Source: Oryzomonas sp.
Lineage (GTDB): Bacteria > Desulfobacterota > Desulfuromonadia > Geobacterales > Pseudopelobacteraceae
Assembly (NCBI GenBank): GCA_031292255.1
Contig: JARLHN010000018.1
Span: forward strand, 1-64,000
Reading direction: 5' to 3'
Length of the DNA: 64,000 nucleotides
Shown: piece after piece, positions 35,485 through 43,711 of the stretch
Layout: every line of letters starts with the position of its first letter
How positions within the stretch are numbered: the first letter of the stretch is position 1
The notes under the pieces: generated by a model
The model's input: only the letters and a program-made list of their open reading frames with translations
Databases searched by the model: none
What the model was told of the DNA's origin: nothing
Made by a program: the position numbers and the translations under genes

Positions 35485-35711
35485 TAGTTATTCGAAATCC
35501 GCACCAACGCCCTTTGACTGCTTACTGTTTTCCGGTACTTCCAACTCGATCCTCTCCTGCCATCAGGATCGTGCATCTCATCAGAACCGACCATTACCCA
35601 GCCATTCGAACGGCGAAATGCCAATAAAGCATTATTATGCAATAATTCATTAAGTTTCTCCGTATCGACATAGCTTGGCGAAGCGTTTGAAAATATTGCC
35701 GGGACTATCAT
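35484..35711 (-). CDS. Conserved-type 75-residue hypothetical protein
   Basis: Strong ribosome site (GGAGAGGAGGCACCGG) before the ATG. Sequence TEKLNELLHNNALLAFRRSN then GWVMVGSDEMHDPDGRRGSSW. I recall short Geobacter-type proteins with the LLAFRRSxGWVxxGxD pattern but know no function. It is soluble with no signal peptide, so it differs from most regulon members. It is bracketed by palindromes P2 upstream and P1 downstream, and lies 152 bases from the module F -12 element. Confidence 0.6.
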   Translation of the reverse strand: MIVPAIFSNASPSYVDTEKLNELLHNNALLAFRRSNGWVMVGSDEMHDPDGRRGSSWKYRKTVSSQRALVRISNN

Positions 35712-35738
35712 CCGGTGCCTCCTCTCCCCGAAGGTCTT

Positions 35739-35778
35739 AATCAGATTTTGTCCGGTGTTCCCGGATGGAAACTGATTA
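35739..35778. repeat. Palindrome P2 (imperfect)
   Basis: TAATCAG...CTGATTA outer arms and TCCGG/CCGGA inner arms, related to P1 but with three mismatches in the middle of the stem. It lies inside the leader between module F and the 75-residue gene. Confidence 0.65.
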
Positions 35779-35861
35779 TCCTTTTCGTTCCTGATTCACG
35801 CCACGTATGGATATTACGCAGAAAACGCGACAGTGCTCGCGATGCTGCCAAGAAGGTAAAT

Positions 35862-36008
35862 AGCAACTAACGCGCCAGAGCAGACTTACGGATATTGAGA
35901 ATGCAAGGGTTTGATTGTACTGGTAAATATGGAGTGGACACGTGAGGGGCGAAGGGGAAAACCGTCAACGGCATCCATCACATTCAACATAACTGCCAAA
36001 TGTGACGA
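35862..36008 (-). promoter_or_regulatory. Sigma-54 promoter module F
   Basis: Dyad 35975-36008 built on TCACATT/AATGTGA, where both arms have changed from TCATAT together; a perfect IHF consensus AATCAAACCCTTG (35904-35916); and -24/-12 CTGGCGCGTTAGTTGCT (35862-35878), identical to module D. The dyad centre is 116 bp from the -24 GG. It points to the 75-residue gene and DUF4124-PLDc_N. Confidence 0.8.
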
Positions 36009-36104
36009 CCTCGTATGAGGCAGACGTTTTGCAAGCCGTACATTGCTCTCCTGAAACCATTTGTTAATATCCCCTTGGCCTTCAACAAAACGCGTTGTTG
36101 CGGG

Positions 36105-36377
36105 TCAGTACGGCACTACCTTACGGTTATCCACAGGTGGTGCGGTCGTTGCCCCCTCTGGCTGTAAGGACTGTTCACTCTGGAAAGAAGGGCGTTCCCG
36201 TTCGTTGGTTAGTTTCGGGGCCTCCTCGATTACCTGCCAGTTTTTCCCTACCGGCACGGCCAGGGGTTTAGGTGACTGCATTTCCGATACTCCATCCGGT
36301 TGCTTACCGTAGAAAATGCCACACGAGCAGAGAAAGAAAAGGCCGATGAAGAAAATTGACAGATAAATATATTTCAT
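36105..36377 (-). CDS. Small lipoprotein
   Basis: 90 residues. Signal MKYIYLSIFFIGLFFLCSCG with lipobox LCSC, then a hydrophilic, Pro-rich tail (MQSPKPLAVPVGKNWQVIEE, QPEGATTAPPVDNRKV). No known domain. The ATG follows AAGGATACCGAC. A TATAAT lies about 30 bases upstream, so it may have a vegetative promoter; no sigma-54 module was found for it. The nearly 300 bases beyond (to 36675) hold no other supported gene. Confidence 0.65.
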   Translation of the reverse strand: MKYIYLSIFFIGLFFLCSCGIFYGKQPDGVSEMQSPKPLAVPVGKNWQVIEEAPKLTNERERPSFQSEQSLQPEGATTAPPVDNRKVVPY

Positions 36378-36675
36378 GTCGGTATCCTTGAACTTGATCT
36401 CATTATAACACCTTTACGGGTCCAATCAGCTAACAAAACATCTCGTGCCATCACAGCTCCGCTCTTAACGCGGATAACTTGATCCCCGACGCGTGGCATC
36501 GGACAGCCGGTTTGGTTTCGCCGGGACAATGTTACTCTGCATATGCGGGTTGGGTAATACCGGCGATAACTTAGATCAGTATCTGGTATCCGAGAAATTC
36601 GAGAAAATCTTATACATTTGGCATTGATAGAACTCATCCAGAAAAGCTCTGGTCCTGCAATCATCGCTAAAGGAT

Positions 36676-38397
36676 CTATTGCCGGAGGATGCCGTATTTG
36701 CGCATGCGGGCGCGGAGCGTACTGGGGTTCAGGCCAAGGAGCGTCGCCGCCCCGTTTTTCCCCTCGATGCGCCAGCCGGTTTTCTGGAGCACCTGGAGGA
36801 TGTGGTCGTGTTCCAATTCGGCGAGGCCTTTGACCTCCTGCCCTGGCAGATCCCCTGGCCTTTTGAATGTTTCGAACCGGTCCACCACCTGGAGTGCGGT
36901 CCCCTGGCTGGTGATCACCGCCCGCTCGATGACACTTTCCAACTCCCGCACGTTGCCGGGCCAGTGGTATCCCTCAAGGGCGTTCAGGGTGTCTTTTGAC
37001 ACGGCCTCTATCTTTTTGCCCATCTTCTTGTTGAATTTGGCAATAAAATGATTGACGAGCAGCGGGATGTCTTCCGTGCGCTGCCTGAGTGGCGGGATGG
37101 TGATGGGGAATACGTTGAGCCGGTAGAACAGGTCTTCCCGGAACCTGCCCTTCTTGATCTCTTCCTCCAGATTCCGGTTGCTGGCCGCGATGATCCGTAC
37201 ATCGACCTTGATGGTGCGGGGGCTGCCCAAACGCTCGAACTCGCCGTCCTGAACGACCCGGAGCAGCTTGCTTTGCAGCTCAAGCGGCATTTCGCCGATT
37301 TCGTCGAGGAATATGGTGCCGCCGTCGGCCAGTTCGAAACGCCCCATCTGCCGGGCATGGGCCCCGGTGAAGGCGCCCTTCTCCCGTCCGAAGAGTTCGC
37401 TTTCGATAAGGTTCGCCGGCAGTGACGTGCAGTTGACCGTTATCATCGGCCGCTCCTTGCGGGCACTGTGGCTGTGGATGGTGCGTGCGATGACCCCCTT
37501 GCCGGTGCCGGTCTCGCCCAGGAGAAGGACGGTCGCATCCATGGGCGCGACCTGCTCGACCCTGAAGAATACATAGGAGATGGCACTGCTTTGGCCAATG
37601 ATCTCGCCGAAGTTGCACACCCGGGCGGCCTCCTGCTGCAAGTAGATGTTCTCGGCCTGAAGCCGGTCCTTCAACCGTTTTATTTCCGCATAGGCATCCT
37701 GAAGCGATGCTTCCGACTTCTTGCGTTCTTCTATCTCCTTCGTAAGTTGCTCATTGGCCCGGACCAGTTCACCTGTCCGCTCCGCTACGACCAGCTCCAG
37801 TTCGTCATGAGCATTTTTCAGATTCTCTTCCAATTGTTTGCGGATCGTGCCGTCAACGATTGAGGTAAGGATGTAGCCGATGTTGTTTTCGCCGGCGACA
37901 GCTACGCTCTGAAGCTGACCATGGATCATCGCGCCGTCTTTTCCCGCGAGTTTTATCTCGCATCGCAGCATGACCTGCCGTTGCATGACCAGGGCGAGGT
38001 GGTTGGAGAAAATCTTTCTTCCGTCCGCATCGACAATGAAACCCGAAAAGGGCCTGTTGGTGAGTTGTTGCCTCTCTATCCCCAGCAGTTGGGCGCCGGT
38101 GAGATTTACCTCCCGGATCACCCCGTGGGTATCAAAGGTGAAATAGCTGACCGGCGCACAGTCATAGAGTTCCACATATTTGTCACGGGACAATTCGAGC
38201 ACTTCCTGGGTTCCGCGCAACTCGGCATTCTGCATCTCCAGTTCGATCTGGTGGACCCCAAGTTCATGGTCATCCCTCCGCATCACGGCTTCGGTCCGGG
38301 GCGGGCGCAACTCCACGTTTTTCGTCTGCAATCGATCCTCCGCATGACGGCGCAGTTCGGCGGCAGTTGACGGGTTCTTGTCTTTAACGGTTCCCAT
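36676..38397 (-). CDS. PAS-containing sigma-54 enhancer-binding protein (Fis-type HTH)
   Basis: 573 residues. Residues 1-65 are a charged helix; a PAS domain lies at about 68-185 ([20 protein letters not shown]); a coiled coil at 185-260; the AAA+ core at about 263-500 with Walker A GETGTGKG (294-301), the sigma-54 contact loop GAFTGA (341-346), Walker B IFLDE (362-366) and the arginine-finger region; a Fis-type HTH at the end ([20 protein letters not shown]). There is no receiver domain, so control is probably through PAS or protein contact. The start follows GGAGGTTAGCC, two bases after the CheB-CheR fusion gene stops. It is the only sigma-54 activator in the window and so the leading candidate regulator of modules A-I; that link is inferred. 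Confidence 0.92.
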   Translation of the reverse strand: MGTVKDKNPSTAAELRRHAEDRLQTKNVELRPPRTEAVMRRDDHELGVHQIELEMQNAELRGTQEVLELSRDKYVELYDCAPVSYFTFDTHGVIREVNLTGAQLLGIERQQLTNRPFSGFIVDADGRKIFSNHLALVMQRQVMLRCEIKLAGKDGAMIHGQLQSVAVAGENNIGYILTSIVDGTIRKQLEENLKNAHDELELVVAERTGELVRANEQLTKEIEERKKSEASLQDAYAEIKRLKDRLQAENIYLQQEAARVCNFGEIIGQSSAISYVFFRVEQVAPMDATVLLLGETGTGKGVIARTIHSHSARKERPMITVNCTSLPANLIESELFGREKGAFTGAHARQMGRFELADGGTIFLDEIGEMPLELQSKLLRVVQDGEFERLGSPRTIKVDVRIIAASNRNLEEEIKKGRFREDLFYRLNVFPITIPPLRQRTEDIPLLVNHFIAKFNKKMGKKIEAVSKDTLNALEGYHWPGNVRELESVIERAVITSQGTALQVVDRFETFKRPGDLPGQEVKGLAELEHDHILQVLQKTGWRIEGKNGAATLLGLNPSTLRARMRKYGILRQ

Positions 38398-38399
38398 GG

Positions 38400-41018
38400 C
38401 TAACCTCCAGCCTCAAGCAGACCCTTGAGCCGTTCATTCTCCGTTCGCAGTTCGGATTCCAGCATTTTGGCTGCGGTGATCTCCGCAAAGGTAATTACCA
38501 CACCGCCGATCATGTCCTCCATGGTGCGGTAGGGCATGATGCGCACCGAAAACCAGCGCCCGTCGGTGGCGGCGATCTGTTTCTCCGAAAAAACCAGCGT
38601 CCGCAGCACCTCCCGCGCTTCTTCCATCATCTCGGGATAAATCAAGTCGTTGGCAATGTCACTGAGCGGCCGCCCCACATCGCCCGGGATCAGTTTGAAG
38701 AGTTTATCCGCCCCGCTGGTGAAACGCCGTATATGAAGTTTGCCGTCCAGGAACACTGTGACAATCTCCGTGCTGTTGAGCAGGTTCCTCATGTCATCGT
38801 TTACCCGCACAAAATCGTCTATTTTGGACTGTTGCTCGGCATTCACCGTTTGCAGCTCTTCGTTCAGGGACTGCATCTCTTCCCGTGACGTGGTCAACTC
38901 CTCGTTGGTGGACTGCAACTCTTCGTTGGTGGATTTGAGCTCTTCCTGGGATGATTGCATCTCCTCGCGGGTCGTCTGGAGCGCTTCGCGCACATGCTGG
39001 AGTTCCTGCTCCAACTCGATAATCCTGGCATTGCCGGCTGTCGCAGGCCTGGAGCGGCCCGGCGCCTTCTTTTCCAGGGGCATCGCCACGTCGTTGAAGA
39101 CGATCATCACCATACCCCGCAGCGCCTCGGGCTCTTCAAGCATCTGAACCGTGATATCGATGTTCCGGATGCCGCCCCCTTCCCCAACCTTGAGCCCGGT
39201 GACAACTATCGCCTCTTTTTGGCGGAGAGCCTTCTGGAAGGCGTTGCCCAGGTCGAATCGGAGCCCTTCGCGGGCCATGGCGAAGATATTCCAGTTGGCC
39301 TTGCCGGCAGCCGGCTCAAGATATTTGCCGGTCCGGCCGCTGATATAGAGGATGTCGCCCTTGTCATTGGTCAACACGGCAGGCGGGGAAAAGTGCTGCA
39401 GGAGGAGTTGGTCGGCAAGGGACTGAAGGTTGACGGCAGGCTTGGGCATCATTAATTCCTTATGCGTCCCAGGAGTTACGGCAGTGAATGTGGCCGGAAA
39501 CGCAAGCGGTTCGGCGCGCAGGACCGATTCTCGCCGACGGAAGAGTCTTGACTTGATGTGCAGCGACCCGAAGAGATCGGTGGAGGTGCTGATGGTCTCC
39601 GCGCTCCCCAGAAACAGGATGCCGTCCGGGTTCAGACTGTAGTGAAAGAGCGGCAGGACTCTTTTCTGCAGCTCCGGTGTCAGGTAGATCAGAAGGTTGC
39701 GGCAGATGAGGATGTCCAGCTTGGTAAAAGGGGGGTCCATGATGAGGTTCTGGGTGGCGAAGGTGACCATATCCCGGATTTCCTTGCCGACCCGGTAGCC
39801 ATTCCCTTCCTTGATGAAAAACCGCCCGAGCCGCGCGGCGGAGACATCCGCAACGATGTTGGCCGGATAGAAGCCCTGACGGGCCTTGTCGATGGCGTCC
39901 CGGTCCAGGTCGGTGGCAAAAACCTGCAGTTTGAAATTCTTCGCGGGTTCGACCTGTTCCAGCGTCTCCTTGAAAGCCATGGCCAACGAATAGGCCTCTT
40001 CTCCGGTCGAACAGCCTGCCGACCAGGCCCGCAACGTCCCGCCGGCCGGGCGGGCCGCCAGGAGCGCCGGGAGGGCTTCCTCCCGCAACTGTTCCCAGGC
40101 CGCCGGGTCACGGAAAAAACTGGTCACGCCGATCAGAAGTTCCTTGAAAAGCAGTTCCACCTCCTGGGTGTTCTCCTGAAGGTAGCGGACGTAGTCGAAG
40201 ATCCGGTTGAGCTGGTGAATACCCATGCGCCGCTCAATCCGGCGGTAGACAGTGCTCCTCTTGTACAACGAGAAGTCATGGCCGGTCCTGGCCCGCAACA
40301 GTATCAGGACCTTCTCCACGGCGCTTTGGTCCTTCTCCTCCAGCGGGAGTTCGGCCTTGGCGATGATGAGTGCGTGCCGGAGATAGGCACCGATCTTGGC
40401 GGGCAGATCCTCGGGCGGCGCCACCAAGTCGGCCAGCCCGGCATTGATGGCGCTCCTGGGCATGCTGTCGAACTTGGCCGAGGCGGGCTCCTGCACCAAC
40501 ACCAGCCCCGCCTTTTCCTTGATGGCCCGAAGCCCCATGGTGCCGTCGGAACCCATGCCGGAGAGGATCACGCCAATGCTCAATTCCTGCCGGTCCTCGG
40601 CCAGGGAGCGGAGGAAAAAATCGATGGGAAGCCGCAGGCCGCGGGGCGCCGTCGGCTCGAACAGGTGCAGTACGCCGTGCAGAATGGACATGTCCCTGTT
40701 GGGTGGGATCACGTAGACGCAGTTCGGTTTGACCCGCATCCGGTCCCTGACCTGGAATACTTCCATCGCCGTAGCGCGCTGAAGCAGTTCGGGCATGATC
40801 CCCTTGTGGGTCGGGTCCAGGTGCTGGACGATGACATAGGCCATGCCGCTGTTTGCGGGCACACGCCCCAGGAACTGCTCCAGCGCCTCCAGCCCGCCGG
40901 CCGAGGCGCCGATGCCGACGATGGGAAAAGGGGAACGCTCCTGACGGGATGAGGTGGCAATGATGGCAGTAACGGCAGGTTTCTTATCGCTTTTCGCCAG
41001 GCTTTGTTGTTTTTTCAT
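38400..41018 (-). CDS. CheB-CheR-PAS fusion protein
   Basis: 872 residues. Methylesterase domain at about 30-220 with the intact triad: Ser39 in GIGASAGG, His66 in [10 protein letters not shown], Asp158 in SGMGSDG. CheR methyltransferase at about 230-490 (SAM site [15 protein letters not shown]). A long Glu/Gln/Ser coiled coil at about 640-720 ([20 protein letters not shown]). A C-terminal PAS with PAC at 720-860. Such fusions are thought to sense and modify partner proteins outside classical chemotaxis. The gene heads a two-gene operon with the sigma-54 activator two bases downstream, implying a sensor-regulator pair. The esterase here is complete, unlike the broken cheB at the window start. 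Confidence 0.92.
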   Translation of the reverse strand: MKKQQSLAKSDKKPAVTAIIATSSRQERSPFPIVGIGASAGGLEALEQFLGRVPANSGMAYVIVQHLDPTHKGIMPELLQRATAMEVFQVRDRMRVKPNCVYVIPPNRDMSILHGVLHLFEPTAPRGLRLPIDFFLRSLAEDRQELSIGVILSGMGSDGTMGLRAIKEKAGLVLVQEPASAKFDSMPRSAINAGLADLVAPPEDLPAKIGAYLRHALIIAKAELPLEEKDQSAVEKVLILLRARTGHDFSLYKRSTVYRRIERRMGIHQLNRIFDYVRYLQENTQEVELLFKELLIGVTSFFRDPAAWEQLREEALPALLAARPAGGTLRAWSAGCSTGEEAYSLAMAFKETLEQVEPAKNFKLQVFATDLDRDAIDKARQGFYPANIVADVSAARLGRFFIKEGNGYRVGKEIRDMVTFATQNLIMDPPFTKLDILICRNLLIYLTPELQKRVLPLFHYSLNPDGILFLGSAETISTSTDLFGSLHIKSRLFRRRESVLRAEPLAFPATFTAVTPGTHKELMMPKPAVNLQSLADQLLLQHFSPPAVLTNDKGDILYISGRTGKYLEPAAGKANWNIFAMAREGLRFDLGNAFQKALRQKEAIVVTGLKVGEGGGIRNIDITVQMLEEPEALRGMVMIVFNDVAMPLEKKAPGRSRPATAGNARIIELEQELQHVREALQTTREEMQSSQEELKSTNEELQSTNEELTTSREEMQSLNEELQTVNAEQQSKIDDFVRVNDDMRNLLNSTEIVTVFLDGKLHIRRFTSGADKLFKLIPGDVGRPLSDIANDLIYPEMMEEAREVLRTLVFSEKQIAATDGRWFSVRIMPYRTMEDMIGGVVITFAEITAAKMLESELRTENERLKGLLEAGG

Positions 41019-41043
41019 AGGTTATAAGTTTACCAGCATTTTC

Positions 41044-41072
41044 ATTATATGCACCAATTATGTATATTTGAA
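41044..41072 (-). promoter_or_regulatory. Candidate sigma-70 promoter of the CheBR/activator operon
   Basis: On the minus strand TTCAAA (41072-41067), a 17-base spacer and TATAAT (41049-41044), 26 bases before the ATG at 41018. The -10 is perfect and the -35 moderate. It would let the activator be made independently of sigma-54. Confidence 0.5.
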
Positions 41073-41221
41073 AAAACCCAGTGATTTTCTCTGTGTCTCT
41101 GTGGCAGAAGTGCCGTTATTAGGATAAACGACGGGGTAGTATCCTCCTTGCCGTTCCTTCGGGACAGACCGACGGTGGACAAAACCTCTCTGTCGGATAG
41201 TCCGCCTCCCCGGAACGTATC

Positions 41222-41365
41222 CCTCCATATATGGCGGTTCCACCACATATTGAGGTTAGCCGAATCGTTTCATACGCCCTGATCCTTTCCCATCAATCTA
41301 ATGCCCCGTTATTAGAGGATAACTCCAGACTCATGATTCTTCAGGCTCTTGGCAGGCTATTTGCG
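41222..41365 (+). promoter_or_regulatory. Sigma-54 promoter module I
   Basis: Plus-strand copy between the divergent CheBR/activator operon and the lipid operon. Dyad 41222-41255 (CCTCCATAT with ATATTGAGG), a poor IHF-like site near 41291-41303 (CATCAATCTAATG), and -24/-12 TTGGCAGGCTATTTGCG (41349-41365) with exact GG-N10-GC. The dyad centre is 113 bp from the -24 GG, and the -12 GC is 62 bases from the ATG at 41426. Confidence 0.7.
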
Positions 41366-41425
41366 AGTATATTCCCGAGCCTGATCATATCCCCCGACAG
41401 TGAGGCAACCATCCTGGAGGACATA

Positions 41426-41491
41426 ATGAACGTCATCAAGATCTTAGTGATTGCCGTTCCCACTAAAAATGCACAGGAGGCAGCGGCATGA
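41426..41491 (+). CDS. 21-residue leader ORF coupled to the hydrolase gene
   Basis: ATG behind CTGGAGGACATA encodes MNVIKILVIAVPTKNAQEAA plus one more Ala. Its stop overlaps the hydrolase start (ATGA), and its own 3' end carries the hydrolase ribosome site (CAGGAGG). It lies at the same distance from the -12 element as the first genes of modules A, D, G and H. Probably a translational-coupling leader; a functional small peptide is also possible. Confidence 0.5.
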   Translation: MNVIKILVIAVPTKNAQEAAA

Positions 41492-42759
41492 AGCACCTGA
41501 AACTTATATTCATCGCCTGCCTCCTCTTGTTGCCTGTGCCGGGCCATGCGGCGGATGACGGCTACGGCTACCCGATCCCTGGCTCATATGAAGCCTCCAT
41601 CATCGGTACCCCGGCGAGCCTCATACCCGAATTCCCCGCAAAGATACGCACCAGGGAGCTCGTGCTCCATATCTTCCCGGACCGGCAGGTACCGCCGATC
41701 TTCTTTTACGAAGATGCGCTGCACTGCACCTTCGCCTACCAGAAGCAGAAGGCGCCGCTGGTCTTTTTGATAGGCGGAGCCGGCGCCAACGACCGGACTT
41801 CCAATCTGTTGACCATGATGAAAGCCTTCTACCAGGCCGGCTTCCATGTCATCACCCTGCCGTCGCCGTCCACATCCAATTTTATTGTCTCCGCCTCCCA
41901 AAGCGGCGTCCCCGGCGACCTGACCGAGGATGCGAACGACCTGTATCGCGCCATGGAGGCCGCCTGGAAGCAGGTTGAGGGCGACATCGAGGTATCCTCC
42001 TTCAACATGGCCGGCTACAGTCTGGGAGCCACCCAAGCCGCTTTCGTGGCCAAACTGGACGGGGAGCGCCGGGTCTTCAACTTCCGCAGGGTACTCATGA
42101 TCAACCCTTCGGTAAGCCTCTACAATTCGGTGACACGGATCGAGAATATGCTTAAAGAAATACCCGGAGGGCCCAAGAAGCAAGGCGTTTTTTTCAACAG
42201 GATGCTGACCAAGTTCAGCCAGTATTACCACTATGGCAATTTCGTCGCCATCAACGAGAATTTCATCTACTCGATCTACGCGGAGAAGCTGTTCTCCCAC
42301 GAGGAAACCGCCGGACTGATCGGGCTTTCCTACCGTATCGGCCTGGCCGGCATGGTCTTTTCCTCCGATGTGGTGACCAACAGCGGCTACGTCGTACCAA
42401 AGAATCGGGTGCTGAGTCCCAATGACTCCCTTTTCGACTATTTCCTGGTTTCCAGCCATCTGAGCTTCTTCGACTATTTCAACGAATACCTGTATCCCTA
42501 TTTCCAGAAGCAACGGCCGGGACTTACCAAGCAGGAGTACATCGCATCCCTGGACCTCAGAAGCATCGAGGGGTACCTGAAGTCGTCCGCCAAGTTCGGC
42601 GTGATGACCAACGAAAACGACTTCATCCTGACAAAGGCGGAGCTTGACTACCTGCGACAACTCTTCGGCGAGCGAGCCAAGATCTACCCGCGCGGCGGCC
42701 ATCTGGGTAACCTGGAATACAAAGAGAACCTGGCCTACATGGTCGCGTTCTTCAAATGA
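41488..42759 (+). CDS. Exported alpha/beta-hydrolase (serine hydrolase)
   Basis: 423 residues. Signal peptide (cut after PGHA). Alpha/beta-hydrolase features: a strand with VFLIGGAGANDRTS for the oxyanion region, nucleophile elbow GYSLGA (Ser), and a C-terminal GGHLGN supplying the catalytic His. A lipase or phospholipase role is suggested by the neighbours, MlaA (phospholipid transport) and an Aas-like acyltransferase, but the substrate is not provable here. It begins the operon behind module I through the 21-residue leader. Confidence 0.7.
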   Translation: MKHLKLIFIACLLLLPVPGHAADDGYGYPIPGSYEASIIGTPASLIPEFPAKIRTRELVLHIFPDRQVPPIFFYEDALHCTFAYQKQKAPLVFLIGGAGANDRTSNLLTMMKAFYQAGFHVITLPSPSTSNFIVSASQSGVPGDLTEDANDLYRAMEAAWKQVEGDIEVSSFNMAGYSLGATQAAFVAKLDGERRVFNFRRVLMINPSVSLYNSVTRIENMLKEIPGGPKKQGVFFNRMLTKFSQYYHYGNFVAINENFIYSIYAEKLFSHEETAGLIGLSYRIGLAGMVFSSDVVTNSGYVVPKNRVLSPNDSLFDYFLVSSHLSFFDYFNEYLYPYFQKQRPGLTKQEYIASLDLRSIEGYLKSSAKFGVMTNENDFILTKAELDYLRQLFGERAKIYPRGGHLGNLEYKENLAYMVAFFK

Positions 42760-42772
42760 GACGGAGGGGGCC

Positions 42773-43561
42773 ATGATGACTGTTACTCGATGCCGGGTAG
42801 GCCGAACGATCCTCGCCCTGATGCTGTCGCTCTCTTTTGCGGGGTGTGCCGCGACCGGGATGAACACCCGGCCCGAAATTCCGCCGATGCATTCGATCGA
42901 CGAGGTCAGGGATCAGCGCTTCGCCGATGTGGCGGATCCCTGGGAAGGGTTCAACCGGCGCATATACCGGTTCAACTTCTACTTCGACAAATACCTTTTC
43001 CTCCCCGTGGTGAACAGCTATGAGTTTATCACTCCCACCTTCCTCCAGGAACGCATCTCCAGTTTCTACAACAACATCGGAGAGGTCAAGAATCTCACCA
43101 ACAGCCTGTTCCAGCTCAAGGGGACCGAGTCAGCGACAACGCTTGGCCGTTTCGTGACCAACAGTACCGTGGGACTTGGCGGCCTGTTCGATCCGGCCAC
43201 AAAATTCGGCCTGGAACGGCACGACGAGGATTTCGGCAAGACCCTCGGCTATTGGGGGGCAGGTTCCGGGCCCTACCTGGTGCTGCCGATCTTCGGCCCC
43301 TCGTCCCTGCGTGACGCGGGAGGGCTCGCCGTGGATACCGGCATCAGTTACGGGATCTACACGGGCATCGATCCGTTTGGCAGCGTCAACTACGGTTACC
43401 TCTACGACTATGGGATCGTGGCCCTGGACGAGATCGACGCGCGGCATCAGCAGAGCTTCCGCTATTATGAGAGCGGCTACCCATTCGAATACTACATGGT
43501 CCGCTTCTTCATCCACGAGAAACGCGAAATCGAGTCCGGCAAGCCGCTTACCGCAGAGTGA
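42773..43561 (+). CDS. mlaA: MlaA (VacJ) outer membrane lipoprotein
   Basis: 262 residues from the ATG at 42773 (GGAGGGGGCC). Lipobox SFAGC, then the VacJ signature DPWEGFNRRIYRFNFYFDKY, FYNNIGEVKNLTNSLFQLKG, GLFDPATKFGL and GPYLVLPIFGPSSLRD. MlaA sits in the outer membrane and removes phospholipids from the outer leaflet for return to the inner membrane. Fourteen bases after the hydrolase gene. The rest of the Mla system (MlaC, MlaFEDB) is not in this window. Confidence 0.92.
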   Translation: MMTVTRCRVGRTILALMLSLSFAGCAATGMNTRPEIPPMHSIDEVRDQRFADVADPWEGFNRRIYRFNFYFDKYLFLPVVNSYEFITPTFLQERISSFYNNIGEVKNLTNSLFQLKGTESATTLGRFVTNSTVGLGGLFDPATKFGLERHDEDFGKTLGYWGAGSGPYLVLPIFGPSSLRDAGGLAVDTGISYGIYTGIDPFGSVNYGYLYDYGIVALDEIDARHQQSFRYYESGYPFEYYMVRFFIHEKREIESGKPLTAE

Positions 43562-43711
43562 CGGCGATCGGCAGCCGATTCCGGCCGCGATCCGTGCCGG
43601 GGTGTGACCCGGCCTACCGGTGCGGCACTGGCTTTTGATGTATTTTGTTATATCCTTGGGTCTGGGTAGCTGGCAGCTACCGATGGTGCGTCATAGATCG
43701 AAGGAGTATTC

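Noticed and set aside
36374..36664. 96-codon minus-strand ORF upstream of the small lipoprotein
   Set aside because: No ribosome site, no family, basic low-information sequence, and it covers the likely promoter of the lipoprotein gene.
39558..40952. 464-codon plus-strand open frame
   Set aside because: Antisense to the CheB-CheR fusion, whose catalytic motifs are plain. No family features or ribosome site.
41584..42867. 427-codon minus-strand open frame
   Set aside because: Shadow of the exported hydrolase gene, which has a signal peptide and GYSLGA motif.
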